From NCBI RefSeq assembly GCF_000384315.1, contig NZ_ARVW01000001.1, positions 434,001 to 498,000 on the forward strand: a stretch of DNA of 64,000 bases. Direction: 5' to 3'. Every line of letters starts with the position of its first letter. Position 1 is the first letter of the stretch. The notes under the pieces are model-generated. The model worked only from the letters and a program-made list of their open reading frames with translations. It had not been told where the DNA came from and did no database searches. This stretch comes from Amycolatopsis nigrescens CSC17Ta-90 (GTDB lineage Bacteria; Actinomycetota; Actinomycetes; Mycobacteriales; Pseudonocardiaceae). This document shows positions 9,003 through 18,565 of the stretch, in pieces. The position numbers and the translations under genes were made by a program.

Positions 9003-9050
9003 GGTCGTGAGTGAAAAGTGTTGCCAGGGCAACGCTTTTCACTCACGACC
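9003..9050. repeat. 44-bp palindromic repeat, copy 2 (extended arms)
   Basis: The same element as at 4374, core 9005-9048, centre AG, with pairing extended to GG...CC at 9003-9050. One arm position differs (T to C), which still allows a G-U pair in RNA. The minus-strand DUF4233 gene runs into it: its last codons are TCG-TGA (stop at 9043-9045), both inside the repeat. Confidence 0.95.
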
Positions 9051-9444
9051 CGGTGGTGGGTTGCTGGCTGGGGAGGGTGCCGGCGGCCATCCGCTTTGCC
9101 ACCTCGCGGCGCAGCCAGAGCAGCCACACCAGGATGGCGAGGAACAGCAGCCCGATGATGGCCACCGCGGGCAACACGAAGAAGAACGCGATCAGGCCGA
9201 GTTGCAGGGCGAGCACCACCGGTACCACCCAGGAGTACTTGAGCAGCCCGCAGCAGACCACCAGCGCGACCGCGATGGCGATCACCGCCCAGCCCTTGGC
9301 GCTGTCGATGCCGCCGCCGAGCTTCGCCACCACCGGCAGCGCCAGTGCGACGGTAATCGCCTCCATGATCAGCGTCCCGGCCAGCACCCCGCGGAAGGAC
9401 TTCATCGGGTCCTTCGCCGGCTTCGGCACCTGCTGCTCGCTCAT
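9043..9444 (-). CDS. DUF4233 membrane protein between folC and ndk
   Basis: Protein of 133 residues with four hydrophobic segments (about 18-38, 47-65, 68-85 and 88-108) and a basic C-terminal tail, so an integral membrane protein of unknown function. It follows folC by 25 bases on the same strand, the position of the DUF4233 gene in actinobacterial folC-DUF4233-ndk clusters. The ATG at 9442-9444 is preceded by GGAG at 7 bases; a GTG two codons upstream is an alternative. The stop codon and the last serine lie inside palindrome copy 2, so the original C-terminus may have been replaced when the repeat arrived. Confidence 0.85.
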   Translation of the reverse strand: MSEQQVPKPAKDPMKSFRGVLAGTLIMEAITVALALPVVAKLGGGIDSAKGWAVIAIAVALVVCCGLLKYSWVVPVVLALQLGLIAFFFVLPAVAIIGLLFLAILVWLLWLRREVAKRMAAGTLPSQQPTTGS

Positions 9445-9469
9445 TCCCACACTCCAAGCTCACCCGAAC

Positions 9470-11146
9470 TCATGCCGGCTGCCTACCGAAAAGGGTACGG
9501 GCCTCACCGGCGGTGACCACCGAGCCGGTGATCAGCACCCCGCCGCCGGCCAGCGGCTCCTCCGGGTCGTCGCTCTGCTCGACCAGGCCGACCGCGGTCT
9601 CCACCGCCGCGTCCAGGCTGGGTTCGGCCAGCACGCGCTCCTCGCCGAAGACCGAGATCGCCAGCTCGTTCAGCTCCTCCAGCGGCATCGACCGCGGCGA
9701 GGAGTTCCTGGTCACCACGATCTCGGAGAGCACCGGCTCCAGCGCCTCCAGGATGCCGCGCGCGTCCTTCTCCGCCATCACCCCGACCACCGCGACCAGC
9801 TTGCGGAACGCGAACTCCTCGGCCAGCGCGGTGGCCAGCGCGGCCGCGCCGTGCGGGTTGTGCGCCGCGTCCAGCAGCACCGCCGGCGCCGCTCGCATCC
9901 GTTCCAGCCTGCCGGGGGTCTCCACCTCGGCGAACGCCTCCCGGACCGCCTCCACGACGAGCTGCCGGTCCTTGCCGGCGCCGAAGAACGCCTCCACCGC
10001 GGCCAGCGCCAGCACCGCGTTCGCCGCCTGGTGCGCGCCGTGCAACGGCAGGAAGATCTCCTCGTAGACACCGCCGAGGCCCTGCAGCTTCAGCAGCTGC
10101 CCGCCGACCGCGACCTCCCGCTCCAGCACCGCGAACTCGCTGCCCGCCCTGGCCACCGTGGCGTCCACCTCGACCGCGCGTTCGAGCAGCACCCGCAGCA
10201 CGTCCGGGTCCTGTTCGGCGAGCACCGCGACGGTGCCCGGCTTGATGATGCCCGCCTTCTCCCTGGCGATCCCGGTCAGCTCGCCGCCGAGGTACTCCAC
10301 GTGGTCGATGCCGATCGGGGTGATCGCGGCGACCTGTGCCTCGGCCACGTTGGTGGCGTCCCAGGTGCCGCCCAGCCCGGTCTCCAGCACCGCGGCCTCC
10401 ACCGGCGCGTCCGCGAAGGCCGCGAAGGCCATCCCGGTGAGCACCTCGAACTTGCTCATCGCCGGGCCGCCGGCACCGTCCACCATGGACACGTAGGGCG
10501 CGATGTCGCGGAACAGCTCGACGTACCGCGCGGCCGGGATCGGCGCGCCGTCCACCGCGATCCGCTCGGTGACCAGCTGCAGGTGCGGGCTGGTGTACCG
10601 GCCGACCCGCAGGCCCATCCTGGTCAGCAGCGCGTCGATCATCCTGGCGGTGGAGCCCTTGCCGTTGGTGCCGGCCACCTGGATCACCGGGTAGCCCTTG
10701 TGCGGCTCGCCGAGCAGGTTGACCAGCGCGGAGATCCTGGTCAGCGACGGCTCGATCACGGTCTCCGGCCAGCGCTGGTTCAGCTCGGCCTCGACCGCGG
10801 CCAGCTCGTACCTGGCCTGCCGCCCGTTCGGGTCCACCGGTTCCCCGGTTTCGCCCTGGTCGTCCAGCTCGTGCAGTTCGTCGTCGCCGGCCTTGGCCAG
10901 ATCCGGCACCGGGCCCAGCGCGAGGTTGTCGCCGAGCTGGCCGACCCCGCCGATGCCGCCGCGGGAACCACCGCCCGCGTCGAAAGCCCGGTCCAGGGTG
11001 GACAACTCGGCGTCCGGGGCATCAGGGTCTTCGGGGTCTTCGGGGGCCGAGTGCGCGCCCAACTCGTCGACCCCGGCGTAGCTGTCCGGATCGCCCAGCC
11101 TCGGGTCGCCGTCTTCGGACGGCTCGTCCGGGTTCTCTTGCCGCAC
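9470..11146 (-). CDS. folC: Folylpolyglutamate / dihydrofolate synthase
   Basis: Bifunctional FolC adds glutamate to dihydropteroate and polyglutamylates tetrahydrofolates. The Mur-ligase core shows the P-loop VAGTNGKGSTARM, the FEVLTGMAFAAFADAPVEAAVLETGLGG region, and a C-terminal domain with DAAHNPHGAAAL and VVGVMAEKD. The core begins near RYELAAVEAELNQRWPETVIEPSLTRI, close to the start of the mycobacterial enzyme. Upstream of that the frame stays open for over 100 codons of Asp/Glu/Pro/Gly-rich sequence. The GTG at 11144-11146 is chosen because GGGAG precedes it; a GTG at 11171-11173 is possible. Either gives an unusually long acidic extension (about 558 residues in total). valS, normally the next gene upstream, is displaced by a two-gene insertion. 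Confidence 0.92.
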   Translation of the reverse strand: MRQENPDEPSEDGDPRLGDPDSYAGVDELGAHSAPEDPEDPDAPDAELSTLDRAFDAGGGSRGGIGGVGQLGDNLALGPVPDLAKAGDDELHELDDQGETGEPVDPNGRQARYELAAVEAELNQRWPETVIEPSLTRISALVNLLGEPHKGYPVIQVAGTNGKGSTARMIDALLTRMGLRVGRYTSPHLQLVTERIAVDGAPIPAARYVELFRDIAPYVSMVDGAGGPAMSKFEVLTGMAFAAFADAPVEAAVLETGLGGTWDATNVAEAQVAAITPIGIDHVEYLGGELTGIAREKAGIIKPGTVAVLAEQDPDVLRVLLERAVEVDATVARAGSEFAVLEREVAVGGQLLKLQGLGGVYEEIFLPLHGAHQAANAVLALAAVEAFFGAGKDRQLVVEAVREAFAEVETPGRLERMRAAPAVLLDAAHNPHGAAALATALAEEFAFRKLVAVVGVMAEKDARGILEALEPVLSEIVVTRNSSPRSMPLEELNELAISVFGEERVLAEPSLDAAVETAVGLVEQSDDPEEPLAGGGVLITGSVVTAGEARTLFGRQPA

Positions 11147-11245
11147 TCCAACTCCCAACTCGTGCCTGCGCACGGACCACCCGAGTCTACGTGCGGGGCT
11201 CTCGCGGCCGCCCACCTGCGTGCCGTTGCTCAGTAGCCTGGCCGC

Positions 11246-11860
11246 ATGCCGTTCAACCACAACAACTTCTATCACTCGCTGCTGCTCAAGCAGGTCCCCG
11301 AAGGCGCCCGCACCGCGCTGGACGTGGGCTGCGGGGCCGGCCTGTTCGCCCGGCGACTGGCCGCGGCCGGGCTCGACGTGGACGGGGTGGACCAGTCCGC
11401 GCAGATGATCGACATCGCCACCGCGCAGGGCTCCCCCGGACCGGGCCGGACCGAGTACCGGCAGCAGGACATCGCCGAGGCCGCGCCCTCGGCCGGGCGG
11501 TACGACTTCATCTCCTGCCTGGCCTCGATCCACCACGTGCCCTTCGAGACGGTGACCTCGCTGCGGGCGGCGCTGCGGCCCGGCGGCGTGCTGGCGATCC
11601 TCGGCCTCGGCAAGCCGCGGTCCGCGCGGGACTGGGTCACCTGGGGACTGGCCAGTCCGCCGCTGAACCTGGCCGCCCGGCTGCTGGTGCACACCGGCGA
11701 GCGGCTCGACGGCGGCCCGCCGACGACGGCACAGGCGCCGGTCAGCGACTGGGCCATGTCGATGGCCGAGATCAGGCGCGAGTCCGCGGCGCTACTGCCT
11801 GGCCGGACCGTGCGGACACTGTTGTTCTGGCGTTACCTGTTGGTCTACCGAAACGAGTGA
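11246..11860 (+). CDS. Class I SAM-dependent methyltransferase
   Basis: Protein of 204 residues with a Rossmann methyltransferase fold. Motif I is LDVGCGAGLFARRLA (about 27-41), the acidic loop VDGVDQSAQMIDIA follows, and YDFISCLASIHHVPFE fits motif IV with the His-His pair common in small-molecule methyltransferases. RPGGVLAILGL is the post-motif strand. The substrate is unknown. It diverges from folC across 99 bases and is followed by the SGNH lipase gene 90 bases later. An MPFNHNNFYH start is typical of unassigned actinobacterial type 11/25 methyltransferases. Confidence 0.85.
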   Translation: MPFNHNNFYHSLLLKQVPEGARTALDVGCGAGLFARRLAAAGLDVDGVDQSAQMIDIATAQGSPGPGRTEYRQQDIAEAAPSAGRYDFISCLASIHHVPFETVTSLRAALRPGGVLAILGLGKPRSARDWVTWGLASPPLNLAARLLVHTGERLDGGPPTTAQAPVSDWAMSMAEIRRESAALLPGRTVRTLLFWRYLLVYRNE

Positions 11861-11950
11861 AGAGCGGTTCAGCCACTCGAATGGAGGCAGCGTTCTCACT
11901 GCGTTACCGACTAGGAACAGAGTGTCAGCCCGACTCAAAGGGGAGTCTCC

Positions 11951-12826
11951 ATGCGCACTCGCCGGTTCCTGCTCACCACGGTCCTCGCCGCACTGGCGAT
12001 GATCGCGTCCAGCCTCACCGCGGCGGCCGCGACCCGGTCGTTCCAGCGCTATGTCGCGCTCGGCGACTCGTACACCGCCGGCCCGCTGATCCCGCTGCCG
12101 CGGCTGGACCCGCTCGGCTGCGGCCGCTCGACCGCCAACTACCCCGCGCTGCTCGCGCAGGCGCTGCACGTGCGGTCCTACACCGACGCCAGCTGCAGCG
12201 GCGCGGACACCACGCACATGACCACCGCGCAGGACGTGCTGCTGGGCCGGAACCGGCCGCAGTTCGACGCCCTGCGCACCGACACCGACCTGGTCACCCT
12301 GGGCATCGGCGGCAACGACTACGGCGTCTTCGGCGCGGCCATCGGCACCTGCCCCGGTCTGCGCGCGTCCGACCCGACCGGCAACCCGTGCGAGCGGCAC
12401 TTCACCGTCGACGGGGTGGACACCCTGAAGGCGGCCATCGCCCGGATCCAGCCGAACGTGACCGAGGTGCTCAAGGGCATCCACCAGCGCTCGCCGGGGG
12501 CGAAGGTGCTGGTCATCGGCTACCCGAGGATCGCACCGGCGCGCGGCTACTGCCCGGATGTGCTGCCCTTCGCCAACGGTGACTACGCCTGGCTGAACAG
12601 CGTCGAAGTAGCGCTCAACCACGCACTGGCCAAGGCCGCCGCCGAGGACGGCGACGCGTCCTATGTGGACACCTTCGGCCCGTCGCTCGGCCACGACGCC
12701 TGCGCCCCGCGCGGCGTCGCCTGGATCAACGGCAAGGACCTGGACCTGCTCGCCGCCGCCGACTACCACCCGTTCCGCACCGGCATGGCCGGCGTCGCCG
12801 CCGTCACCCTCTCCACCCTCCGCTAA
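11951..12826 (+). CDS. Secreted SGNH/GDSL lipase-esterase
   Basis: Protein of 291 residues with a signal peptide (about 1-27, ending TAAAAT). It carries the four SGNH blocks: GDSYTAG with nucleophile Ser40, a block II region, GIGGNDYGVF (block III, Asn) and DYHPFRTG with the catalytic His273. Conserved cysteines (GCGRS, DASCSG, GTCPG, YCPD, HDACAP) resemble the disulfide-stabilised Streptomyces exoesterases such as the S. coelicolor lipase. It hydrolyses ester bonds in lipids or small acyl esters outside the cell. A GGGGAG ribosome site precedes the ATG. It ends just before a 55-bp palindrome shared with the valS 3' side. Confidence 0.9.
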   Translation: MRTRRFLLTTVLAALAMIASSLTAAAATRSFQRYVALGDSYTAGPLIPLPRLDPLGCGRSTANYPALLAQALHVRSYTDASCSGADTTHMTTAQDVLLGRNRPQFDALRTDTDLVTLGIGGNDYGVFGAAIGTCPGLRASDPTGNPCERHFTVDGVDTLKAAIARIQPNVTEVLKGIHQRSPGAKVLVIGYPRIAPARGYCPDVLPFANGDYAWLNSVEVALNHALAKAAAEDGDASYVDTFGPSLGHDACAPRGVAWINGKDLDLLAAADYHPFRTGMAGVAAVTLSTLR

Positions 12827-12838
12827 GCCCCCTGCCCA

Positions 12839-12893
12839 GTCCGTGAAGGCCACCTTGCCTACCTTGAAGGTAGGCAAGGTGGCCTTCACGGAC
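12839..12893. repeat. 55-bp perfect palindrome between lipase and valS
   Basis: Perfect inverted repeat with 27-base arms around a single G. The arms begin GTCCGTGAAGGCCACCTTG. It lies between convergent genes, 12 bases after the lipase stop and 7 bases from the valS stop, with a short A-run (12894-12899) on the valS side. It differs in sequence from the 44-bp family but has the same location type, and shares a TGAAGG start with the palindrome at 49355. It could terminate transcription from both sides. Confidence 0.95.
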
Positions 12894-12900
12894 AAAAAAG

Positions 12901-15543
12901 CTAGGAGGCTGGGAGGGTGGAGAGGCGAGAGGTGATGCGGGTGATGTCGGCGAGCGCGGTTTCCTTGCGCAGCTTGATCTTGTCGACGACTGCCGCCGGC
13001 GCCTTGGCCAGGAAGGCTTCGTTGCCCAGTTTGCCCTCGGTCTGCTGGAGTTCCTTGCGCGCCGCGGCCAGGTCCTTCTCCAGCCGCTTGCGCTCGGCCA
13101 CCACGTCCACCGTGCCGGACAGGTCCAGCTCGATCTTGGCCATCCCGGCGGACAGCGGCACCTCCAGCGACGCGCTCGGCGCGAAGCCGTCCTCCGGGTC
13201 GGTCAGCCGGACCAGCGAGCGCACCGCGCCGTCGTGCCCGGAGATCTCCTCGAATCCGCCGCCGGAAAGCCGCGCCGCCACCTTCTGCCCCGGCTTGAGC
13301 CCCTGGTCCGCACGGAACCGGCGCACCTCGGTGACCAGCTTCTGCACGTCCGCGATCCGCCCGTCGGCCACCGGGTCGGCGTACGCACCGTCCGCATTGG
13401 ACAGTGCGGGCCACTCCGCGATGACCAGCGACTCGCCGCCGGTGAGCGCGGTCCACAGCTTCTCGGTGACGAACGGGATCAGCGGGTGCAGCAGCCGCAG
13501 CACCACGTCCAGCACGTGCCCGAGCACCGCCCTGGTGTTCGCCACCGTGCGCTCGTCGCCCTGGTAGAACTGCACCTTCGCCAGTTCCAGGTACCAGTCG
13601 CACAGCTCGTCCCAGGTGAAGTGGTACAGCGCCTCGGTGGCCTTGGCGAACTGGTACTCCTCCAGCAGCCCGTCCACTTCGGACACGACCGAGCCGAGCA
13701 TGCCGAGTATCCACCGGTCGGCCTCGGTGAGCTGCTCGGCTGGCGGCACCGGGGTGGCCACGTTGGCGCCGTTCATCAGCGCGAACTTGGTGGCGTTCCA
13801 CAGTTTCGTGCAGAAGTTCCGCGAGCCGCTGACCCACTCCTCGGCCATCGCCATGTCACCGCCCGGGTTCGCCCCGCGCGCCAGGGTGAACCGGGTGGCG
13901 TCCGCGCCGTAGCTGTTCATCCAGTCCAGCGGGTCGATCACGTTGCCCTTGGACTTGGACATCTTCTTGCCGTTGGCGTCGCGGACCAGCCCGTGCAGAT
14001 AGAGATTGTCGAACGGCTGCACCCCGTCGGTGGCGTACAGGCCGAACATCATCATCCGCGCGACCCAGAAGAACAGGATGTCGTAGGCGGTGCACAGGAC
14101 GCTGGTCGGATAGAACTTCGCCAGGTCCGCGGTGCGCTCCGGCCAGCCGAGCGTGGACAGCGGCCACAGCCCGGAGGAGAACCAGGTGTCCAGCACGTCC
14201 GGGTCCTGGTACCAGCCCTCACCGGTGGGCGGCTCCTCGTCCGGGCCGAGGCAGACGCTCTTGTCGTCCGGGCCGTACCAGACCGGGATCCGGTGCCCCC
14301 ACCAGAGCTGGCGCGAGATGGTCCAGTCGTGCATGTTGTCGACCCAGTCGAAGTAGCGCTTGGCCAGCTCCGGCGGGTGAATCGTGGTGCGGCCGTCGCG
14401 CACCGCGTCGCCGGCCGCGCGGGCCAGCGGCTCGACCTTCACCCACCACTGCAGCGAAAGCCGCGGCTCGACCACCGTGTCGCAGCGCGAGCAGTGCCCG
14501 ACCGAGTGCAGATACGGCCGCTTCTCCGCGACGATCCGGCCCTGTTCCCGCAGCGCCGCGACCACCGCCGGCCGCGCCTCGAACCGGCCCTGCCCCTGGA
14601 ACGGCCCGTGCGCGGTGATCACCGCGTGTTCGTCCATAATGGACAACGCGGGCAGGTCGTGCCGCCTGCCGATCTCGAAGTCGTTCGGGTCGTGCGCGGG
14701 GGTGACCTTGACCGCGCCGGTGCCGAACTCGGGGTCCACGTGCTCGTCGGCCACGATCGGGATCATCCGGCCGGTCAGCGGCAGCTCGACCTCGGTGCCG
14801 ATCAGGTGCCGGTACCGCTCGTCGTCCGGGTGCACCGCAACCGCGGTGTCTCCGAGCATCGTCTCGGCGCGGGTGGTGGCCACCACGATCGCGTCCTGGC
14901 CGTCGCCGTAGCGGATCGACACCAGCTCGCCCTCGTCCTCGGAGTGGTCCACCTCGATGTCGGACAGCGCGGTGAGGCAGCGCGGGCACCAGTTGATGAT
15001 CCGCTCGGCGCGGTAGATCAGCCCGTCCTCGTACAGCTTCTTGAACATGGTCTGCACGGCCCGCGACCGGGCTTCGTCCATGGTGAAGCGCTCACGGGAC
15101 CAGTCGACGCTGTCGCCGAGCCGCCGCATCTGGTCGAGGATCCGGCCGCCGTACTCGGCCTTCCAGTCCCACACGCGCTCGACGAACTTCTCCCGGCCGA
15201 GGTCGTGCCGCGACTTGCCCTCGCCTGCCAGTTCGCGTTCCACCACGTTCTGGGTGGCGATGCCGGCGTGGTCCATGCCGGGCAGCCACAGCGCCTCGTA
15301 GCCCTGCATCCGGCGGCGGCGGGTCATCACGTCCATCAGGGTGTGGTCCAGCGCGTGCCCCACGTGCAGGCTGCCGGTGACGTTCGGCGGCGGCAGTACG
15401 ATCGTGAACGGCGGCTTTTCCGACCCGGCGTCCGCGGTGAAGTATCCGGCGTCTACCCAGCGCTGGTAGAGGTCGGCTTCTTCCTCGGCCGGGTTCCAGG
15501 CACCCGGGAGTTCGGTCTGCTGCTGCGCGTGGTTCTCCGTCAC
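12901..15543 (-). CDS. valS: Valyl-tRNA synthetase
   Basis: Complete class Ia synthetase of 880 residues that charges tRNA-Val and edits misacylated threonine. The HIGH signature is [15 protein letters not shown], the KMSKS loop is [14 protein letters not shown], and the CP1 editing domain ([20 protein letters not shown]) is intact. The C-terminal coiled coil ([32 protein letters not shown]) is typical of bacterial ValRS. The GTG start at 15541-15543 (VTENHAQQ) gives the expected length; the long open frame upstream is compositional. In mycobacteria folC follows valS directly. Here a lipase and a methyltransferase gene on the opposite strand lie between. Confidence 0.97.
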   Translation of the reverse strand: MTENHAQQQTELPGAWNPAEEEADLYQRWVDAGYFTADAGSEKPPFTIVLPPPNVTGSLHVGHALDHTLMDVMTRRRRMQGYEALWLPGMDHAGIATQNVVERELAGEGKSRHDLGREKFVERVWDWKAEYGGRILDQMRRLGDSVDWSRERFTMDEARSRAVQTMFKKLYEDGLIYRAERIINWCPRCLTALSDIEVDHSEDEGELVSIRYGDGQDAIVVATTRAETMLGDTAVAVHPDDERYRHLIGTEVELPLTGRMIPIVADEHVDPEFGTGAVKVTPAHDPNDFEIGRRHDLPALSIMDEHAVITAHGPFQGQGRFEARPAVVAALREQGRIVAEKRPYLHSVGHCSRCDTVVEPRLSLQWWVKVEPLARAAGDAVRDGRTTIHPPELAKRYFDWVDNMHDWTISRQLWWGHRIPVWYGPDDKSVCLGPDEEPPTGEGWYQDPDVLDTWFSSGLWPLSTLGWPERTADLAKFYPTSVLCTAYDILFFWVARMMMFGLYATDGVQPFDNLYLHGLVRDANGKKMSKSKGNVIDPLDWMNSYGADATRFTLARGANPGGDMAMAEEWVSGSRNFCTKLWNATKFALMNGANVATPVPPAEQLTEADRWILGMLGSVVSEVDGLLEEYQFAKATEALYHFTWDELCDWYLELAKVQFYQGDERTVANTRAVLGHVLDVVLRLLHPLIPFVTEKLWTALTGGESLVIAEWPALSNADGAYADPVADGRIADVQKLVTEVRRFRADQGLKPGQKVAARLSGGGFEEISGHDGAVRSLVRLTDPEDGFAPSASLEVPLSAGMAKIELDLSGTVDVVAERKRLEKDLAAARKELQQTEGKLGNEAFLAKAPAAVVDKIKLRKETALADITRITSRLSTLPAS

Positions 15544-15650
15544 AACCGGTAAGTCTACGAACCGGCTCCGGCCCGGCGCATCCGCATTGGTAACGATCGC
15601 CTGTCCGCGCCGATGAGCCGGTATCCAGCATGGGGGGAAGGCGGTCCGCA

Positions 15651-16613
15651 ATGGACGACAGAGATACCGACAAGGGTACCCAGCAGCTCCCGCAGTTGCG
15701 CGATCCGGACTGGCAGCAGCACGTCGTGCAAGAGCCCTGGACCGGGATGCCCAGGGCCCGCCCGCGCGGCAGGCGGCGGCTGATCTGGTCCGCGGTCGGG
15801 CTGGCGGTACTGCTCGCCGCGGGCTTCGGCGTCTACCAGTGGAGCCGCCCCGACTCGGCGAACAGCGCGAGCGGCCCGCCGACCAGCGCACCGAGCCTGA
15901 TGCCGGAAATCGCCAAGGTCGATCTGACCCAGCCCTTCGCGAACACCCCGGCCGCGCTCTGGGCGGACGGTCTCGCCGGCCTCTCCTCCCCCGAGCCCGC
16001 CGCGGTCGGCGACTTCTCCGCCGCGCAGGTCGCCGACGCGCTGAAGAAGGTCCAGCAGGTGGTCGCCACCGGGCAGCTCGACCGGAAGATGCTGCTGGCG
16101 CACGACCCCGCCGACTACCTCGCCCTGTTCAGCGCCAACGAGCGCGCGCGAGTCAAGGAAGTACTGGATAAACCGGACAAGGCCGAGTCCGCCAGTTATG
16201 TCGCGCTGGTCGCGGATGGTTTCGAGCTGCTGCCCACCGGGCCGAAGGTGAACGGCAAGCTCACCACCCGCAAAGGCGACCAGGAGGGCGAACTGGTCGT
16301 GCACGTTTCGTATGTGATCGCGTACGCGTTCGACCCGAAGGGCGCGTTTCTGACCAGTCCCTCGGAGATCGTCTCCTTCATCCGCGCCGAGGAGGACTAC
16401 GTGCTCCGCTCGGACATCTACGACGAGGGCGATGTCGGCCTGGCCGGCTACGGCGGCGACCGCTCGGTCTATTCGATCGCCTGCGGAGCCGCGAACAAGG
16501 GCTTCTTGGCCCCTTCGTACAGCGAACCGCGGCTCGGCGGGCCGGAGTTCAAGAACGAGGGCGCGGTGTACGACCTGAACCAGCCGGTGCCGAGCGAGGA
16601 CAGCTGCCAGTAG
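15651..16613 (+). CDS. Membrane-anchored protein of unknown function
   Basis: Protein of 320 residues that I do not recognise. It has a cytoplasmic N-terminus (about 45 residues, with a basic PRGRRR stretch), one membrane segment ([20 protein letters not shown]) and an extracytoplasmic remainder. That part includes a segment on asparagine-free helices ([23 protein letters not shown]) and a possible beta-rich end. No enzyme motif is visible. The ATG at 15651 follows GGGGGAAGGCGG. It is divergent from valS (107 bases), a position that suggests a stable actinobacterial neighbour, but no function can be derived. Confidence 0.75.
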   Translation: MDDRDTDKGTQQLPQLRDPDWQQHVVQEPWTGMPRARPRGRRRLIWSAVGLAVLLAAGFGVYQWSRPDSANSASGPPTSAPSLMPEIAKVDLTQPFANTPAALWADGLAGLSSPEPAAVGDFSAAQVADALKKVQQVVATGQLDRKMLLAHDPADYLALFSANERARVKEVLDKPDKAESASYVALVADGFELLPTGPKVNGKLTTRKGDQEGELVVHVSYVIAYAFDPKGAFLTSPSEIVSFIRAEEDYVLRSDIYDEGDVGLAGYGGDRSVYSIACGAANKGFLAPSYSEPRLGGPEFKNEGAVYDLNQPVPSEDSCQ

Positions 16614-16636
16614 CTCGGCTACACAGGCTGAACTAA

Positions 16637-16650
16637 ACAGTCTAGACTGT
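16637..16650. promoter_or_regulatory. Palindromic operator overlapping leaderless MarR promoter
   Basis: Perfect 14-base palindrome ACAGTCTAGACTGT. It contains TAGACT (16643-16648), a good -10 hexamer that ends 6 bases before the MarR ATG at 16655, as expected for a leaderless transcript. A MarR dimer bound here would block the -10 box, so autorepression of the MarR-MFS operon is likely. Confidence 0.6.
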
Positions 16651-16654
16651 GTAT

Positions 16655-17098
16655 ATGAGCGTCATCTCCGCTGAGGTCGTGCGGCTGGCCGGCCGGCTGC
16701 GCGGCACCGTCGGCCAGCTGCACCGCAGGCTGCGCCAGGTGGACAACGCCGACGTGCTGACCCCGTCGCAGTCGGCCGTGCTCGGCAGGCTGTCCCGCGA
16801 AGGCCCGGCCACCCAGGCCGCGCTGGCCGCCGCCGAGCACATCCGGCAGCAGTCCATGGCCGCCACCCTCGGCGTGCTCGACGAGCTCGGCCACCTCACC
16901 CGCACCCGCGACCCCGGCGACGGCAGGCGGGTGCTCATCTCGCTGTCCGAACTCGGTGAGCGGACCGTCCGCGGCGTGGCCCAGCACCGCGAAGAGTTCC
17001 TCGCGCGGGCGCTGAGCCGCGAATTCTCCGCCGCCGAACGCGAAACCATCGCCGCCGCGCTGCCGTTGCTGCGGCGCCTCGCGCAGAGCCAGGAGTGA
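16655..17098 (+). CDS. MarR-family transcriptional regulator
   Basis: Winged-helix regulator of 147 residues. It contains the MarR helix-turn-helix (LTPSQSAVLGRL...TQAALAAAEHIRQQSMAATLGVLDELG) and the wing LTRTRDPGDGRRVLISLSELG with the conserved D-R pattern. The ATG at 16655 has no Shine-Dalgarno sequence and sits 6 bases after a -10-like TAGACT, so it is probably leaderless; a GTG two codons upstream is less likely. The gene overlaps the MFS transporter by GTGA, the usual layout of a MarR repressor controlling its own efflux pump. The inducer is unknown. Confidence 0.9.
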   Translation: MSVISAEVVRLAGRLRGTVGQLHRRLRQVDNADVLTPSQSAVLGRLSREGPATQAALAAAEHIRQQSMAATLGVLDELGHLTRTRDPGDGRRVLISLSELGERTVRGVAQHREEFLARALSREFSAAERETIAAALPLLRRLAQSQE

Positions 17099-18495
17099 TC
17101 ACTACGGCGACCAGTCCCCGTTTCGGCCCCAGGCTGCTTCTCCCGCTGATCGCCAGCGCGGTGCTCAACCCGGTCAACTCCACCCTGATCGCGGTCGCGC
17201 TGGTGCCGATCGGCCAGACCTTCGGTGCCGGACCGGGACATACCGCCTGGCTGATCTCCGCGCTGTATCTCGCCACCGCCGTCGGCCAGCCGGTGGTCGG
17301 CCTGCTGGTGGACCGCTTCGGCGCCCGGCGCGTGCTGCTCACCGGCGCGCTGGTGGTGCTGAGCGCCGGGGTGGCCGGCATGTTCCCGCTCTCGCTGGAC
17401 GGGCTGATCGGCGTCCGGGTGGTGCTCGGCCTCGGCACCTGCGCCGGTTTCCCGGCCGCGATGGCGGTGCTGCGCGCCCGCGCCGAGGAGACCGGCGCCG
17501 GCGTCCCGGCCAGGGTGCTCTCCGTGCTGTCCATCTGCTCGCAGACGATCATGGTGGTCGGCCCGACCCTGGGCGGCGCGCTGATCGGGCTGGCGGGCTG
17601 GCCGGCGATCTTCGCGGTGAACGTGCCCCTGGCGGGGCTCGCCCTGCTCTTCACGCTGCTGTGGGTACCGAAGGACGCGCGAAGCAGCGAAGCACGCCCG
17701 CACGGCCGGATCGATCTGCTCGGCATCGCGCTGTTCTCGCTGACCCTGCTCGCCGTGCTGCTCTATCTCATGCATCCCGGCATCGGTGACCTCTATCTGC
17801 CGGCCGTCGCGGTGCTGCTCGGCGCCGCCTTCGTCCGCGTCGAACTGCGATCGCGTGCCCCGTTCCTCGATCTGCGGATGCTGGCCCGCAACGGCCCGCT
17901 GCTGCGCACCTACCTGCGCCAGTCGCTGGCGTACCTGGTGGTTTACGCGATCATGTTCGGCTACGTGCAGTGGCTGGAGAGCGGGCGCGGGCTGACCGAG
18001 GCCGCGGCCGGGGCGCTGCTGCTGCCGATGTCCGGGGTGGCCGTGCTCGCGGCCGCCGCCTCCGGCCGGGGCCGCGGGATCCGGCTCCGGTTGCTGCTCA
18101 CCGCCGGCGGCCTGGTCTGCGGCTCGGTGCTGCTGATCTTCGTCGGCCACGGCACGCCGATCGGGCTGCTGATCGGGGTGGCCGCCCTGTTCGGCATCGC
18201 GCAGGGCCTGACCAGCGTCACCAACCAGGCCACCCTGTACACCCAGGCGCCCGCCGAGCAGATGGGCACCGCGAGCGGACTTTTCCGCACCGCGCAATAC
18301 CTCGGCGCGATCGCCGCGGCCACCCTCATCGCCCTGTGCTTCGGCCCGCACGCGGGTGACGCCGGACTGCACGAACTGGGCATCGCGCTCACCGTGGTCA
18401 GTGCGATTCTGCTGGCGGTTACTGTTTTCGACAGGGGCTTGAAGAAGCCGCGTACAGCGCGCGAAGCGGATTCTCGGCACGCGCGAGTAAGCTGA
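17095..18495 (+). CDS. MFS drug efflux transporter (DHA2-like)
   Basis: Membrane transporter of 466 residues with about 13-14 hydrophobic helices. It carries motif A (GLLVDRFGARRVLLTG, about residues 70-85) and the helix-5 motif C-like sequence GPTLGGALIG, marking a proton-coupled drug:H+ antiporter of the 14-TM type. The GTG start overlaps the MarR stop, so expression is coupled to the repressor. It probably exports a toxic compound sensed by that regulator. The C-terminal tail (DRGLKKPRTAREADSRHARVS) is charged and cytoplasmic. Confidence 0.9.
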   Translation: MITTATSPRFGPRLLLPLIASAVLNPVNSTLIAVALVPIGQTFGAGPGHTAWLISALYLATAVGQPVVGLLVDRFGARRVLLTGALVVLSAGVAGMFPLSLDGLIGVRVVLGLGTCAGFPAAMAVLRARAEETGAGVPARVLSVLSICSQTIMVVGPTLGGALIGLAGWPAIFAVNVPLAGLALLFTLLWVPKDARSSEARPHGRIDLLGIALFSLTLLAVLLYLMHPGIGDLYLPAVAVLLGAAFVRVELRSRAPFLDLRMLARNGPLLRTYLRQSLAYLVVYAIMFGYVQWLESGRGLTEAAAGALLLPMSGVAVLAAAASGRGRGIRLRLLLTAGGLVCGSVLLIFVGHGTPIGLLIGVAALFGIAQGLTSVTNQATLYTQAPAEQMGTASGLFRTAQYLGAIAAATLIALCFGPHAGDAGLHELGIALTVVSAILLAVTVFDRGLKKPRTAREADSRHARVS

Positions 18496-18565
18496 TCGGG
18501 GGTTGTCCCATCGGCAAAACGCGCGACACGCTGGAATTGTCGACGGGCAGCGCTACTTTCGATTC

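Noticed and set aside
12894..12900. A-run beside the 55-bp palindrome as a classical intrinsic terminator tail.
   Set aside because: It is A-rich on the lipase transcript and precedes the hairpin on the valS transcript, so it is not a U-tract in either orientation.
15544..15891. The open frame upstream of valS suggests a longer protein.
   Set aside because: The sequence before VTENHAQQ is low-complexity Arg/Ala and would overlap the divergent gene; ValRS starts here in relatives.
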